Origin: Astragalus membranaceus
Taxonomy: Eukaryota > Streptophyta > Magnoliopsida > Fabales > Fabaceae
DNA: 64,000 bases
Direction of reading: 5' to 3'
Assembly: GCA_039519185.1 (NCBI GenBank)
Contig: CM076846.1
Span: forward strand, 137,303,027 to 137,367,026
Both the position numbers and the translations under genes were made by a program. Below the pieces are notes generated by a model. That model ran no database searches. It was not told the origin of the DNA and worked only from the letters and a program-made list of their open reading frames with translations. Position 1 is the first letter of the stretch, and every line of letters starts with the position of its first letter. This document shows positions 32,801 through 43,556 of this stretch, one piece after another.

Positions 32801-34390
32801 ATGGCTTCAGGTTGGTATACGCAAGAGGGTGCATCTCTTTTCCGTCCTCCGGGATTCAACGGAGAAGACTATGCATATTGGAAAGAAAGAATGAGAATTT
32901 TTATTGAAGGGGTAGACTTAGATGTTTGGGATGCTGTGGAAAAAGGACCTTTCGTCCCCACACACATAGTAGATGGTATTCTTACAATTAAAAGTAGAAA
33001 TGAATGGTCTGATGATGAGAAAAGAAAAGTGCAACTTAATTTTCGTGCTAAAAATATTATTACTTCTGCTTTGAGTGCTGATGAATTTTTTCGAGTTTCA
33101 AACTGTAAAACTGCCCAAGAAATGTGGGATAATCTTCAAGTTACTCATGAGGGTACAAGTGAAGTGAAAAGGGCAAGAACAAATACTCTTACCAGAGAAT
33201 ACGAATTGTTCAGAATGAATACAGGTGAAACAATATCAGAGATGCAGAAAAGGTTCACTCATATAGTGAACAAATTGGGTTCATTAGGAAAATCATTTCC
33301 TCCCGAAGACTTGATCAACAAAGTGCTAAGATGCCTAAACAGAGAATGGCAACCAAAGGTGACTGCAATAACTGAGTCAAGAAACTTGACTAGCATGACT
33401 CTCGCCACCCTGTTTGGGAAATTACTAGAGCACGAGTTAGAGCTCACTCGTCTAGCAGAGAATGAAGGAAAAGTCAAGAAAAAGAAAAACCTAGCTTTCA
33501 AAGTTTCAAGTTCAAGTTCATCCGACGACAGTGATGACTCGCAAAGTGAAAGTGATGAAGAGGATGAATATATAGACCTAATGGTAAGAGAATTCAAAAG
33601 GTTCATAAGGAGGTCTCTAGAAAAGAATTCTCCAACCAAAGAAGTCTCATGCAAACAAAACTACTTAAGTCCTTTAACCTGCTACGAATGTGGGAAACCC
33701 GGACACATAAAATTGGAATGCCCAAAATTACAAAGAAAACGACCAAGAGATGAGAAAAAGGGATCCAAAGGAAAAAGGAGTAGAAAAGCCTACACAGCAT
33801 GGGAAAACAGGAACTCATCAGATAGCTCAGAAAGTGAAAAAGAACAAGTTGCTCTCATGGCCGACCACGACAGCGAAAGTGAAACTGAGGTATATTCTAA
33901 CTCTGAATCTCTACAAGATGCCTATGATGAATTATATGAAGCTTTTACTGAATTACATGATAAATCATTAAAATTAGCTAAAGCGTTAGACAGATCTAAG
34001 AAAGCTATCACTCATATGGAAAAAGACATCACTTCTTTAAACAAAGAAATAGTAGAACTTAGAAAAGAAAATGATAGTCTTGCATGCTTTAAAGAAAACC
34101 ATACATGTGATAAATGTGTTGAAAGCAAAAAGAAAGTTCATGAACTAGAGTTGACTATTGAAAAACTATCTAGAATCAAAACCATAGAAAAGCATGTTCA
34201 TTACAAATCTAATTTTTCCACTAGACCATACATTAAATGTTATTACTGTGGTAAACCTGGACATACAGCTTCTGTTTGCAGAATAAGAGGTAAACAAGTT
34301 ATGAAGAAGGTATGGGTTCCCAAAAGGACCATACCAAACATTAACCCACAAGGACCCAAAGAGATTTGGGTACCTAGAACCTTGTTTTAG
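32801..34390 (+). CDS. TR-GAG Gag protein, unit 1
   Basis: Intact, 529 residues from the first ATG after the PBS. UBN2-like copia capsid region, Ser/Asp-rich acidic stretch, CCHC knuckle at residue 294, coiled coil (about 370-450), second CCHC at residue 480, then a basic tail ending at TAG. Expected to assemble virus-like particles and bind the element RNA through the knuckles. Identical in protein to unit 2 and a few substitutions from copy 1. The gene stays open although the element has no pol, which suggests recent spread or selection on Gag. Confidence 0.92.
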   Translation: MASGWYTQEGASLFRPPGFNGEDYAYWKERMRIFIEGVDLDVWDAVEKGPFVPTHIVDGILTIKSRNEWSDDEKRKVQLNFRAKNIITSALSADEFFRVSNCKTAQEMWDNLQVTHEGTSEVKRARTNTLTREYELFRMNTGETISEMQKRFTHIVNKLGSLGKSFPPEDLINKVLRCLNREWQPKVTAITESRNLTSMTLATLFGKLLEHELELTRLAENEGKVKKKKNLAFKVSSSSSSDDSDDSQSESDEEDEYIDLMVREFKRFIRRSLEKNSPTKEVSCKQNYLSPLTCYECGKPGHIKLECPKLQRKRPRDEKKGSKGKRSRKAYTAWENRNSSDSSESEKEQVALMADHDSESETEVYSNSESLQDAYDELYEAFTELHDKSLKLAKALDRSKKAITHMEKDITSLNKEIVELRKENDSLACFKENHTCDKCVESKKKVHELELTIEKLSRIKTIEKHVHYKSNFSTRPYIKCYYCGKPGHTASVCRIRGKQVMKKVWVPKRTIPNINPQGPKEIWVPRTLF

Positions 34391-34522
34391 ATCATTGCAG
34401 GTACGCTGCAAGGTATGGGGACATGTGGATACCTTGACAGCAAAGACTCAAAGCACATGACCGGAATCGCAATAAAGTTATCAACTCTCACCCCGGAGAA
34501 AAATCTGTCATGTGACTTGTGA
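34391..34522 (+). pseudogene. In-frame protease remnant after the gag TAG, unit 1
   Basis: Forty-three codons in the gag frame follow the stop. Codons 15-25 read Leu-Asp-Ser-Lys-Asp-Ser-Lys-His-Met-Thr-Gly, which resembles the copia protease motif Leu-Asp-Ser-Gly-Cys-Ser-x-His-Met-Thr-Gly with the catalytic Gly and the Cys replaced. It shows that gag and pol of the ancestor shared a frame and where pol was deleted. Confidence 0.65.
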
Positions 34523-35478
34523 TGAATAGAGGGAGAATCACTGGTAAAGGTTAGAAAAGTTTTATTCACCTCTAAACTGAAAATGTGCTTAAATCATAGT
34601 TTACTTAGTCAAACATGTGACTTGTGAAACAAATTGATCTCTAAACCGCATTTCATGCATCTCTAAGGGAACATTTTTTTTTTAAGGCATGAAAACAAAT
34701 AAAGTAATCTGATCATCCCTCTAAAACTGAGCATGTAGAATTATCATATCACCTTCTTAGAGGTTATGGTTAGAAAGGCGATAATATGATTGAGCAAGTT
34801 GAATCGTCAAAATCAGCTAGTTGATATTTTTTCACAAATCCATTTCTTCACTTATTCAAATGAGGTTTCAATTAAATGTTTTTCAAAGTGATTTTTTAAA
34901 GAAATGTGAATTTAAGTGAAATTGTGACTTGTGAATTTCTGCAGTTAAAGTGCTATTTTTTCCTGAAATCTATTTTACAATGAACTGCTAGCACTGGTAT
35001 TTTTCGAAAAATACATGCTCACAATTGTTGTTTACCTAAAATAATTTTTCTCCCATATTCTGGCTGCCATCACCAACTTTCAAACTAAGCAACATGAAAT
35101 GTATAAAGCTTAAAACAACTGCTTCACAGATTTTTGAGACTCATAATTAGCTTTTACCTGTGTTTGATAAAATATTCTCTTCATGGTCTCAAATATGTTT
35201 TTCTTCAAGTTTTGATGATCACTTACAAATCAGCAATGGCTTTTTTACCTTGTCAAATAGCTGTGACATTCGATTCGCAAACCTTATCATATATTGACCC
35301 TCTTTGATCATGACAAAAAGGGGGAGAGAAATATAGGGTTGCATATGAGCATATAGAACTTGCATATTATGCATCCAGTCAATAAAACAGGGGGAGCATC
35401 ATGATAGGGGGAGTATCGTATACATTATCTGTTTGAACTAACATCCCACCTTGAGATGAGTTAATGTTTTGTCATCAT
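34523..35478 (+). other. TR-GAG non-coding internal region, unit 1
   Basis: No ORF. Polypurine-like tracts at about 35315, 35388 and 35405 precede the final PPT. Any cis signals needed for packaging should lie here or in the leader. Confidence 0.65.
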
Positions 35479-35493
35479 CAAAAAGGGGGAGAA
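35479..35493 (+). other. Polypurine tract, unit 1
   Basis: AAAAAGGGGGAGAA directly before LTR 2. Confidence 0.85.
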
Positions 35494-36918
35494 TGTGGAT
35501 ACCTTGTGTTGCAGGTAACCTGATATTGCAGGATGTGTTTTGATGATGAAAAAGACAAAGGTAAGATTGACGGTCAAAGTCAATAAAAGTGACTAAACGT
35601 CAAAGTCACAATCCAAGACAAGCAAGCCAAGAACTGAAGATTCAAGTTTAAGGGTAGTCCTTAAATATAAGGGTAGTCCTTAGGGTTTGGGTGTGTCTTA
35701 GGAAAAAGTGTAAGCTCTTTCAAAGGTCAGCTCGTATATCAAGTCTCACACACTCACAAAGTTTTTTAAAGGTGCATGCATATTTACGTAAACATTCTTA
35801 TCACCTTTAAAATAACAAAATCGATTTCCTCATGCATAAACAAAATATCAAAATCGATTTTCAGGTAAAATAGAAAAGGTAGAATCGATTGTCAGGTCAT
35901 GTTTTATAATACACAAATCGATTTCTGAGCCAAATATCTTTTAAGGGAAGAATCGATTCCCAACCTTTTGCACATAACTGAGAATCGATTCCCACTTGTC
36001 TCAGGCAAGCTGAAAATCGATTCCTACATATTTTCACTAAGTATAGAATCGACTCCTAGCTTTCCATGGTACTCAAGAATCGATTTCCCATATTTTACAA
36101 ACAAAGATAAAATCGATTCCTTACCTAAATAAATCGATTCCTAGATCAAATACATTTTAACAAAGAATCGATTCCTACACTATTTTCAACGTAAAAATGA
36201 ATTCCTCATAGCCTATAAATAGGCAGTGCTTCACGTTCATTTACACACAACCCATTTCACGAATCAGAGAACTTTTGAGAAAAACTCTTTACGCTTTTAC
36301 TTTTGCTCGTCACGCACCGTTGGTCCGTCTGAGCTGATCTGTTGCTAAGAGTTAGTTGGCGTTGTATTCTTCAAGTTGTAATATCTGCCTACACTAGAGG
36401 TATTTCTGCATTTACAATTGTTTATTATTTAATTGTTGTGTTTTGTTCTAGGGAGTGGGGTATCTCTCTAGGGTAGCTGCATGTACTAGGAAGTGGGGTA
36501 TCTTTCTAGGGCAGTTGATTGTAACAGGGGTGGGGTATCTCTTGTTATTGTTATATTAGATCTGAGGGCTCTCTATAGGTGGGGTATCCTAGGAGGAGAG
36601 TGCCTGAGTCTGTAAAGGTTTTCCAAGGCACCTGTAAGCCTTGTTGTTGTTTTAGTGGAAAATCTCACAAGGGTGTGAGGACTGGACGTAGGTCACTAGG
36701 AGGTGACCGAACCAGGATAAATCTCTGCGTGCTTTACTGCTTTCCTGCTTTACTATTATACTGCTTTACTACTTTATATTCTAATTCCTTCGCTTCCACT
36801 TAACCTGCGCGAAAATTGATCTAAGTCATTGAAAAGGGGAAAAACATTTTTCAAAAGATCTGAAAAGTTTTCAATCTCAATTCACCCCCCCTCTTGAGAC
36901 TGAAGCCACTTGGTAACA
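35494..36918 (+). repeat. TR-GAG LTR 2 (middle)
   Basis: 1425 bases. Carries the variants of LTR 3 at its start (CAAAGTCAC, GTAAGCTC) and a private AGTTGGCG near 36355. TATA box at 36214-36222. Confidence 0.95.
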
Positions 36919-36920
36919 AG

Positions 36921-36932
36921 TGGTATCAGAGC
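36921..36932 (+). other. TR-GAG PBS, unit 2
   Basis: TGGTATCAGAGC after the middle LTR. Confidence 0.9.
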
Positions 36933-36970
36933 TAGACTCTTGTATAAAGAGCTTAGCCGCTTCAAGAGAA

Positions 36971-38560
36971 ATGGCTTCAGGTTGGTATACGCAAGAGGGT
37001 GCATCTCTTTTCCGTCCTCCGGGATTCAACGGAGAAGACTATGCATATTGGAAAGAAAGAATGAGAATTTTTATTGAAGGGGTAGACTTAGATGTTTGGG
37101 ATGCTGTGGAAAAAGGACCTTTCGTCCCCACACACATAGTAGATGGTATTCTTACAATTAAAAGTAGAAATGAATGGTCTGATGATGAGAAAAGAAAAGT
37201 GCAACTTAATTTTCGTGCTAAAAATATTATTACTTCTGCTTTGAGTGCTGATGAATTTTTTCGAGTTTCAAACTGTAAAACTGCCCAAGAAATGTGGGAT
37301 AATCTTCAAGTTACTCATGAGGGTACAAGTGAAGTGAAAAGGGCAAGAACAAATACTCTTACCAGAGAATACGAATTGTTCAGAATGAATACAGGTGAAA
37401 CAATATCAGAGATGCAGAAAAGGTTCACTCATATAGTGAACAAATTGGGTTCATTAGGAAAATCATTTCCTCCCGAAGACTTGATCAACAAAGTGCTAAG
37501 ATGCCTAAACAGAGAATGGCAACCAAAGGTGACTGCAATAACTGAGTCAAGAAACTTGACTAGCATGACTCTCGCCACCCTGTTTGGGAAATTACTAGAG
37601 CACGAGTTAGAGCTCACTCGTCTAGCAGAGAATGAAGGAAAAGTCAAGAAAAAGAAAAACCTAGCTTTCAAAGTTTCAAGTTCAAGTTCATCCGACGACA
37701 GTGATGACTCGCAAAGTGAAAGTGATGAAGAGGATGAATATATAGACCTAATGGTAAGAGAATTCAAAAGGTTCATAAGGAGGTCTCTAGAAAAGAATTC
37801 TCCAACCAAAGAAGTCTCATGCAAACAAAACTACTTAAGTCCTTTAACCTGCTACGAATGTGGGAAACCCGGACACATAAAATTGGAATGCCCAAAATTA
37901 CAAAGAAAACGACCAAGAGATGAGAAAAAGGGATCCAAAGGAAAAAGGAGTAGAAAAGCCTACACAGCATGGGAAAACAGGAACTCATCAGATAGCTCAG
38001 AAAGTGAAAAAGAACAAGTTGCTCTCATGGCCGACCACGACAGCGAAAGTGAAACTGAGGTATATTCTAACTCTGAATCTCTACAAGATGCCTATGATGA
38101 ATTATATGAAGCTTTTACTGAATTACATGATAAATCATTAAAATTAGCTAAAGCGTTAGACAGATCTAAGAAAGCTATCACTCATATGGAAAAAGACATC
38201 ACTTCTTTAAACAAAGAAATAGTAGAACTTAGAAAAGAAAATGATAGTCTTGCATGCTTTAAAGAAAACCATACATGTGATAAATGTGTTGAAAGCAAAA
38301 AGAAAGTTCATGAACTAGAGTTGACTATTGAAAAACTATCTAGAATCAAAACCATAGAAAAGCATGTTCATTACAAATCTAATTTTTCCACTAGACCATA
38401 CATTAAATGTTATTACTGTGGTAAACCTGGACATACAGCTTCTGTTTGCAGAATAAGAGGTAAACAAGTTATGAAGAAGGTATGGGTTCCCAAAAGGACC
38501 ATACCAAACATTAACCCACAAGGACCCAAAGAGATTTGGGTACCTAGAACCTTGTTTTAG
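36971..38560 (+). CDS. TR-GAG Gag protein, unit 2
   Basis: Same 529-residue Gag as unit 1, identical in sequence, with both CCHC knuckles and the coiled coil. Identity of two 1.6-kb genes in one insertion means the duplication is very young or maintained by conversion, or the assembly duplicated one unit. Same start logic: first ATG 39 bases after the PBS. Confidence 0.92.
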   Translation: MASGWYTQEGASLFRPPGFNGEDYAYWKERMRIFIEGVDLDVWDAVEKGPFVPTHIVDGILTIKSRNEWSDDEKRKVQLNFRAKNIITSALSADEFFRVSNCKTAQEMWDNLQVTHEGTSEVKRARTNTLTREYELFRMNTGETISEMQKRFTHIVNKLGSLGKSFPPEDLINKVLRCLNREWQPKVTAITESRNLTSMTLATLFGKLLEHELELTRLAENEGKVKKKKNLAFKVSSSSSSDDSDDSQSESDEEDEYIDLMVREFKRFIRRSLEKNSPTKEVSCKQNYLSPLTCYECGKPGHIKLECPKLQRKRPRDEKKGSKGKRSRKAYTAWENRNSSDSSESEKEQVALMADHDSESETEVYSNSESLQDAYDELYEAFTELHDKSLKLAKALDRSKKAITHMEKDITSLNKEIVELRKENDSLACFKENHTCDKCVESKKKVHELELTIEKLSRIKTIEKHVHYKSNFSTRPYIKCYYCGKPGHTASVCRIRGKQVMKKVWVPKRTIPNINPQGPKEIWVPRTLF

Positions 38561-38692
38561 ATCATTGCAGGTACGCTGCAAGGTATGGGGACATGTGGAT
38601 ACCTTGACAGCAAAGACTCAAAGCACATGACCGGAATCGCAATAAAGTTATCAACTCTCACCCCGGAGAAAAATCTGTCATGTGACTTGTGA
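38561..38692 (+). pseudogene. In-frame protease remnant, unit 2
   Basis: Same 43 codons as at 34391, identical by eye. Confidence 0.6.
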
Positions 38693-39648
38693 TGAATAGA
38701 GGGAGAATCACTGGTAAAGGTTAGAAAAGTTTTATTCACCTCTAAACTGAAAATGTGCTTAAATCATAGTTTACTTAGTCAAACATGTGACTTGTGAAAC
38801 AAATTGATCTCTAAACCGCATTTCATGCATCTCTAAGGGAACATTTTTTTTTTAAGGCATGAAAACAAATAAAGTAATCTGATCATCCCTCTAAAACTGA
38901 GCATGTAGAATTATCATATCACCTTCTTAGAGGTTATGGTTAGAAAGGCGATAATATGATTGAGCAAGTTGAATCGTCAAAATCAGCTAGTTGATATTTT
39001 TTCACAAATCCATTTCTTCACTTATTCAAATGAGGTTTCAATTAAATGTTTTTCAAAGTGATTTTTTAAAGAAATGTGAATTTAAGTGAAATTGTGACTT
39101 GTGAATTTCTGCAGTTAAAGTGCTATTTTTTCCTGAAATCTATTTTACAATGAACTGCTAGCACTGGTATTTTTCGAAAAATACATGCTCACAATTGTTG
39201 TTTACCTAAAATAATTTTTCTCCCATATTCTGGCTGCCATCACCAACTTTCAAACTAAGCAACATGAAATGTATAAAGCTTAAAACAACTGCTTCACAGA
39301 TTTTTGAGACTCATAATTAGCTTTTACCTGTGTTTGATAAAATATTCTCTTCATGGTCTCAAATATGTTTTTCTTCAAGTTTTGATGATCACTTACAAAT
39401 CAGCAATGGCTTTTTTACCTTGTCAAATAGCTGTGACATTCGATTCGCAAACCTTATCATATATTGACCCTCTTTGATCATGACAAAAAGGGGGAGAGAA
39501 ATATAGGGTTGCATATGAGCATATAGAACTTGCATATTATGCATCCAGTCAATAAAACAGGGGGAGCATCATGATAGGGGGAGTATCGTATACATTATCT
39601 GTTTGAACTAACATCCCACCTTGAGATGAGTTAATGTTTTGTCATCAT
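38693..39648 (+). other. TR-GAG non-coding internal region, unit 2
   Basis: Copy of 34523-35478 with the same extra PPT-like tracts; no ORF. Confidence 0.65.
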
Positions 39649-39663
39649 CAAAAAGGGGGAGAA
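39649..39663 (+). other. Polypurine tract, unit 2
   Basis: AAAAAGGGGGAGAA directly before LTR 3. Confidence 0.85.
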
Positions 39664-41088
39664 TGTGGATACCTTGTGTTGCAGGTAACCTGATATTGCA
39701 GGATGTGTTTTGATGATGAAAAAGACAAAGGTAAGATTGACGGTCAAAGTCAATAAAAGTGACTAAACGTCAAAGTCACAATCCAAGACAAGCAAGCCAA
39801 GAACTGAAGATTCAAGTTTAAGGGTAGTCCTTAAATATAAGGGTAGTCCTTAGGGTTTGGGTGTGTCTTAGGAAAAAGTGTAAGCTCTTTCAAAGGTCAG
39901 CTCGTATATCAAGTCTCACACACTCACAAAGTTTTTTAAAGGTGCATGCATATTTACGTAAACATTCTTATCACCTTTAAAATAACAAAATCGATTTCCT
40001 CATGCATAAACAAAATATCAAAATCGATTTTCAGGTAAAATAGAAAAGGTAGAATCGATTGTCAGGTCATGTTTTATAATACACAAATCGATTTCTGAGC
40101 CAAATATCTTTTAAGGGAAGAATCGATTCCCAACCTTTTGCACATAACTGAGAATCGATTCCCACTTGTCTCAGGCAAGCTGAAAATCGATTCCTACATA
40201 TTTTCACTAAGTATAGAATCGACTCCTAGCTTTCCATGGTACTCAAGAATCGATTTCCCATATTTTACAAACAAAGATAAAATCGATTCCTTACCTAAAT
40301 AAATCGATTCCTAGATCAAATACATTTTAACAAAGAATCGATTCCTACACTATTTTCAACGTAAAAATGAATTCCTCATAGCCTATAAATAGGCAGTGCT
40401 TCACGTTCATTTACACACAACCCATTTCACGAATCAGAGAACTTTTGAGAAAAACTCTTTACGCTTTTACTTTTGCTCGTCACGCACCGTTGGTCCGTCT
40501 GAGCTGATCTGTTGCTAAGAGTTAGTTGGGGTTGTATTCTTCAAGTTGTAATATCTGCCTACACTAGAGGTATTTCTGCATTTACAATTGTTTATTATTT
40601 AATTGTTGTGTTTTGTTCTAGGGAGTGGGGTATCTCTCTAGGGTAGCTGCATGTACTAGGAAGTGGGGTATCTTTCTAGAGCAGTTGATTGTAACAGGGG
40701 TGGGGTATCTCTTGTTATTGTTATATTAGATCTGAGGGCTCTCTATAGGTGGGGTATCCTAGGAGGAGAGTGCCTGAGTCTGTAAAGGTTTTCCAAGGCA
40801 CCTGTAAGCCTTGTTGTTGTTTTAGTGGAAAATCTCACAAGGGTGTGAGGACTGGACGTAGGTCACTAGGAGGTGACCGAACCAGGATAAATCTCTGCGT
40901 GCTTTACTGCTTTCCTGCTTTACTATTATACTGCTTTACTGCTTTATATTCTAATTCCTTCGCTTCCACTTAACCTGCGCGAAAATTGATCTAAGTCATT
41001 GAAAAGGGGAAAAACATTTTTCAAAAGATCTGAAAAGTTTTCAATCTCAATTCACCCCCCCTCTTGAGACTGAAGCCACTTGGTAACA
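39664..41088 (+). repeat. TR-GAG LTR 3
   Basis: 1425 bases, ends GGTAACA, followed by the right GAATA (41089-41093). TATA box at 40384-40392. Has CTAGAGCAG where the others have CTAGGGCAG. Confidence 0.95.
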
Positions 41089-41093
41089 GAATA

Positions 41094-41612
41094 TTATGTG
41101 GAAGCAGCAGAAGAGTCCTTTGAGACTGCTTTCCAGGGATTGGAGATTTCAAACGCTGTCTTCGTCGAAGGGGAGCCTCGGTGGAAGCCTAGGTGGTCCA
41201 GGGCTGACATGATGACTGCAAAGGTGATGCTGGGACATGGGTATCAGATTGGTAAGGGCTTAGGAAAAGCTGCTCAAGGAATTGTAATGCCTATCCAGTT
41301 GAGGGGTAATATTGAGAGGTTCGGTGTTGGGTACATCCCAAGTCTTGCTGATCGGGAGAGGCTGGCATCTGACAGGAGGGAGAAATGGCTGGCCAAACTC
41401 AGAGGAAAGGCACCCAATCAGGGGAGAATGGTCATCGCTAATCTTAAGAACAACTTCTGGAGTGCTGGTATGCTGAACCCTGACCAGGTTAATATGGTTG
41501 AAGAAGGATCAAGCTCAAGTGGCCGTGCTGAAGGTCTGGTGCGCTGCTGTGCGGTTGGAGAGAAGCTGCAAAACTGGGAGACCATGGATTTCCCCGTATT
41601 TTCCAATTTAAA
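41094..41612 (+). pseudogene. Ogre protease exon, C-terminal part with G-patch
   Basis: Continuation of the gag-pro frame of 28337-31323 after the insertion; deleting the insertion and one GAATA would restore the frame. About 173 residues. The Gly-rich segment Gly-His-Gly-Tyr-Gln-Ile-Gly-Lys-Gly-Leu-Gly (about 41231-41266) is a G-patch-like motif, as seen after the protease in Ogre elements and in some retroviruses, where it is linked to nucleic-acid binding. It ends at a GT donor (41613). Unspliced RNA meets TAA three bases later. Confidence 0.85.
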
Positions 41613-41804
41613 GTAATTATCATTGTAATGCAGATCCCTCGGCTCTGCCCAAGGCCTTGGGATATTTCATTCGGGCACACATGTTTTCGTCGAAAATCAT
41701 CAATCAATAAAGTGTTATTTTGAATTTTCAATAAAATTTCTGTCTTCATCTTTTATCTGTGTTGCTTTTTCCTTGTTTTTATTCGCCGCTCCATTCTAAT
41801 GCAG
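41613..41804 (+). other. Predicted Ogre intron between protease and RT
   Basis: 192 bases, GT at 41613 and AG at 41803-41804. Splicing joins the protease and RT frames (phase 2) and removes the stops at 41614 and 41797. Ogre elements are known to have a partly spliced intron here, so splicing would set the Gag-Pro to Pol ratio. Both ends carry a TAATGCAGATC motif, so an alternative donor a few bases downstream cannot be excluded. Confidence 0.75.
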
Positions 41805-43521
41805 ATCGAAAATAAACTCTGAAAATAATAATGCCCATAACTCATACTGTGATTTTGATTACCCGGTTAATCAAGCCGAGGAAGACGTTGAGAATGATTG
41901 GGATACTCCTCCAGAAATCATGAAAATGGTAGAGCAAGAAGAAAAGGTCATCGAACCCCATGAGGAGTCTACAGAAATGGTCAATTTGGGTACTGAGGAA
42001 GACAGGAAAGAGATCAAGGTTGGTACCGCAATGGAGGATAAAGAGCGCAAAAAGTTGATTCAGCTCCTGTTCGACTACGCTGACGTATTCGCATGGACAT
42101 ATCGGGACATGCCAGGGTTGAGCACAGATATTGTTGAACATAAACTGCCAGTGAAATCAGAGTGTCCCCCTGTGAAGCAGAAGTTAAGGCGGATGAAGCC
42201 TGAAATGTCTTTGAAGATCAGGGATGAGGTCAAGAAACAGTTTGATGCAGGGTTCTTAGCTGTGGCAAAATATCCTGAGTGGGTAGCAAACATTGTCCCA
42301 GTCCCTAAGAAAGATGGGAAGGTCCGAATGTGTGTCGACTACCGTGACTTGAACAGAGCAAGCCCTAAAGATGACTTCCCTCTACCCCATATTGACGTTT
42401 TGGTGGACAGTACTGCTCAGCATTTGATGTTCTCCTTCATGGATGGATATTCAGGCTATAACCAGATCAAAATGGCTCCGGAGGATATGGAGAAAACCAC
42501 CTTCATAACCCTTTGGGGAACTTTCTGTTACAAGGTCATGCCTTTCGGGTTGAGGAATGCCGGGGCAACCTACCAAAGAGCGATGGTAACCCTATTCCAT
42601 GACATGATGCATAAGGAGATCGAAGTCTATGTGGATGACATGATCGCTAAATCAAAGACTGATGAAGAGCACGTGGTTAACTTGCAGAAGCTGTTCGAAC
42701 GTCTCAGAAAGTACAAACTCAGGTTGAACCCCGCTAAGTGCACCTTTGGGGTTAGGTCAGGGAAGCTGTTAGGGTTCATTGTTAGCCAGAAGGGAATTGA
42801 GGTAGACCCGGACAAGGTACGAGCAATCCTGGAGATGCCAGCACCTAAGACAGAGAAAGAAGTTCGTGGTTTCCTGGGAAGACTAAATTACATCTCTCGA
42901 TTCATCTTCCAGTTGACTGCGACTTGCGAACCAATTTTCAAACTGCTGTGCAAAAACCAAGAGATGAAGTGGAATGATAAATGTCAAGAAGCATTTGAGA
43001 AAATCAAGGCGTATCTTCAAAGTCCACCCGTCCTAATGCCACCTGTGTCCGGCAGGCCCCTCATCCTATACCTCACGGTGCTAGGCAACTCTATGGGCTG
43101 CGTGCTGGGGCAACACGATGAGTCAGGAAAGAAAGAACATGCGATCTACTACATAAGCAAGAAGTTCACAGACTGTGAGGCAAGATATTCATCATTAGAG
43201 AAGACTTGTTGTGCCCTAGCCTGGGCTGCGCATCGACTGAGACAGTATATGCTGAGTCACACTACCTGGTTGGTGTCCAAAATGGACCCAATCAAGTACA
43301 TATTTGAAAAACCTGCGCTCACAGGTAGAATTGCTCGTTGGCAAATGCTTCTGTCCGAGTACGATCTCGTGTACGTAACCCAGAAGGCGATTAAAGGTAG
43401 CACACTGGCAGACTACCTGGCACATCAACCGGTTGAGGATTACCAATCAATGCAATGTGAGTTCCCAGATGAGGACATTATGGCATTATTTGACGCAGGG
43501 AAGTCTCAAGATGATGAATGT
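41805..43521 (+). CDS. Ogre reverse transcriptase and first RNase H (connection) domain
   Basis: From the predicted splice acceptor; about 570 residues. RT motifs in order: Val-Asp-Tyr-Arg-Asp-Leu-Asn (about 42334), the first catalytic Asp in Phe-Met-Asp-Gly-Tyr-Ser-Gly, Pro-Phe-Gly-Leu, and Tyr-Val-Asp-Asp-Met at 42628-42642. The following gypsy-type RNase H region has Thr where the first catalytic Asp should be (Leu-Tyr-Leu-Thr), as expected for Tat elements, where it serves only as a connection domain. Makes element cDNA in the virus-like particle. The frame ends at TAA 43522 because of a small insertion. Confidence 0.92.
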
Positions 43522-43556
43522 TAATAAAATTTATAAGTGAACTTAATAAATAAGTA
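43522..43556 (+). other. 35-base AT-rich stretch with stops between RT and aRNH
   Basis: Contains several stop codons and shifts the frame by two. Removing 35 bases from the GT at 43520 to the AG at 43554 would rejoin the frames, but plant introns are rarely under about 60 bases. An insertion, a footprint or an assembly fault is more likely. Confidence 0.6.

Larger units (their letters stand above)
31324..41088 (+). mobile_element. Tandem TR-GAG element: LTR-int-LTR-int-LTR
   Basis: Three LTRs of 1425 bases (31324, 35494, 39664) and two internal regions of 2745 bases, a repeat step of 4170. The two Gag proteins are identical. One pair of GAATA repeats flanks the whole array, so it grew after insertion by unequal LTR recombination (or, less likely, by an assembly error). 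It has no pol. It interrupts the protease/G-patch exon of the Ogre in the same orientation. Confidence 0.95.
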
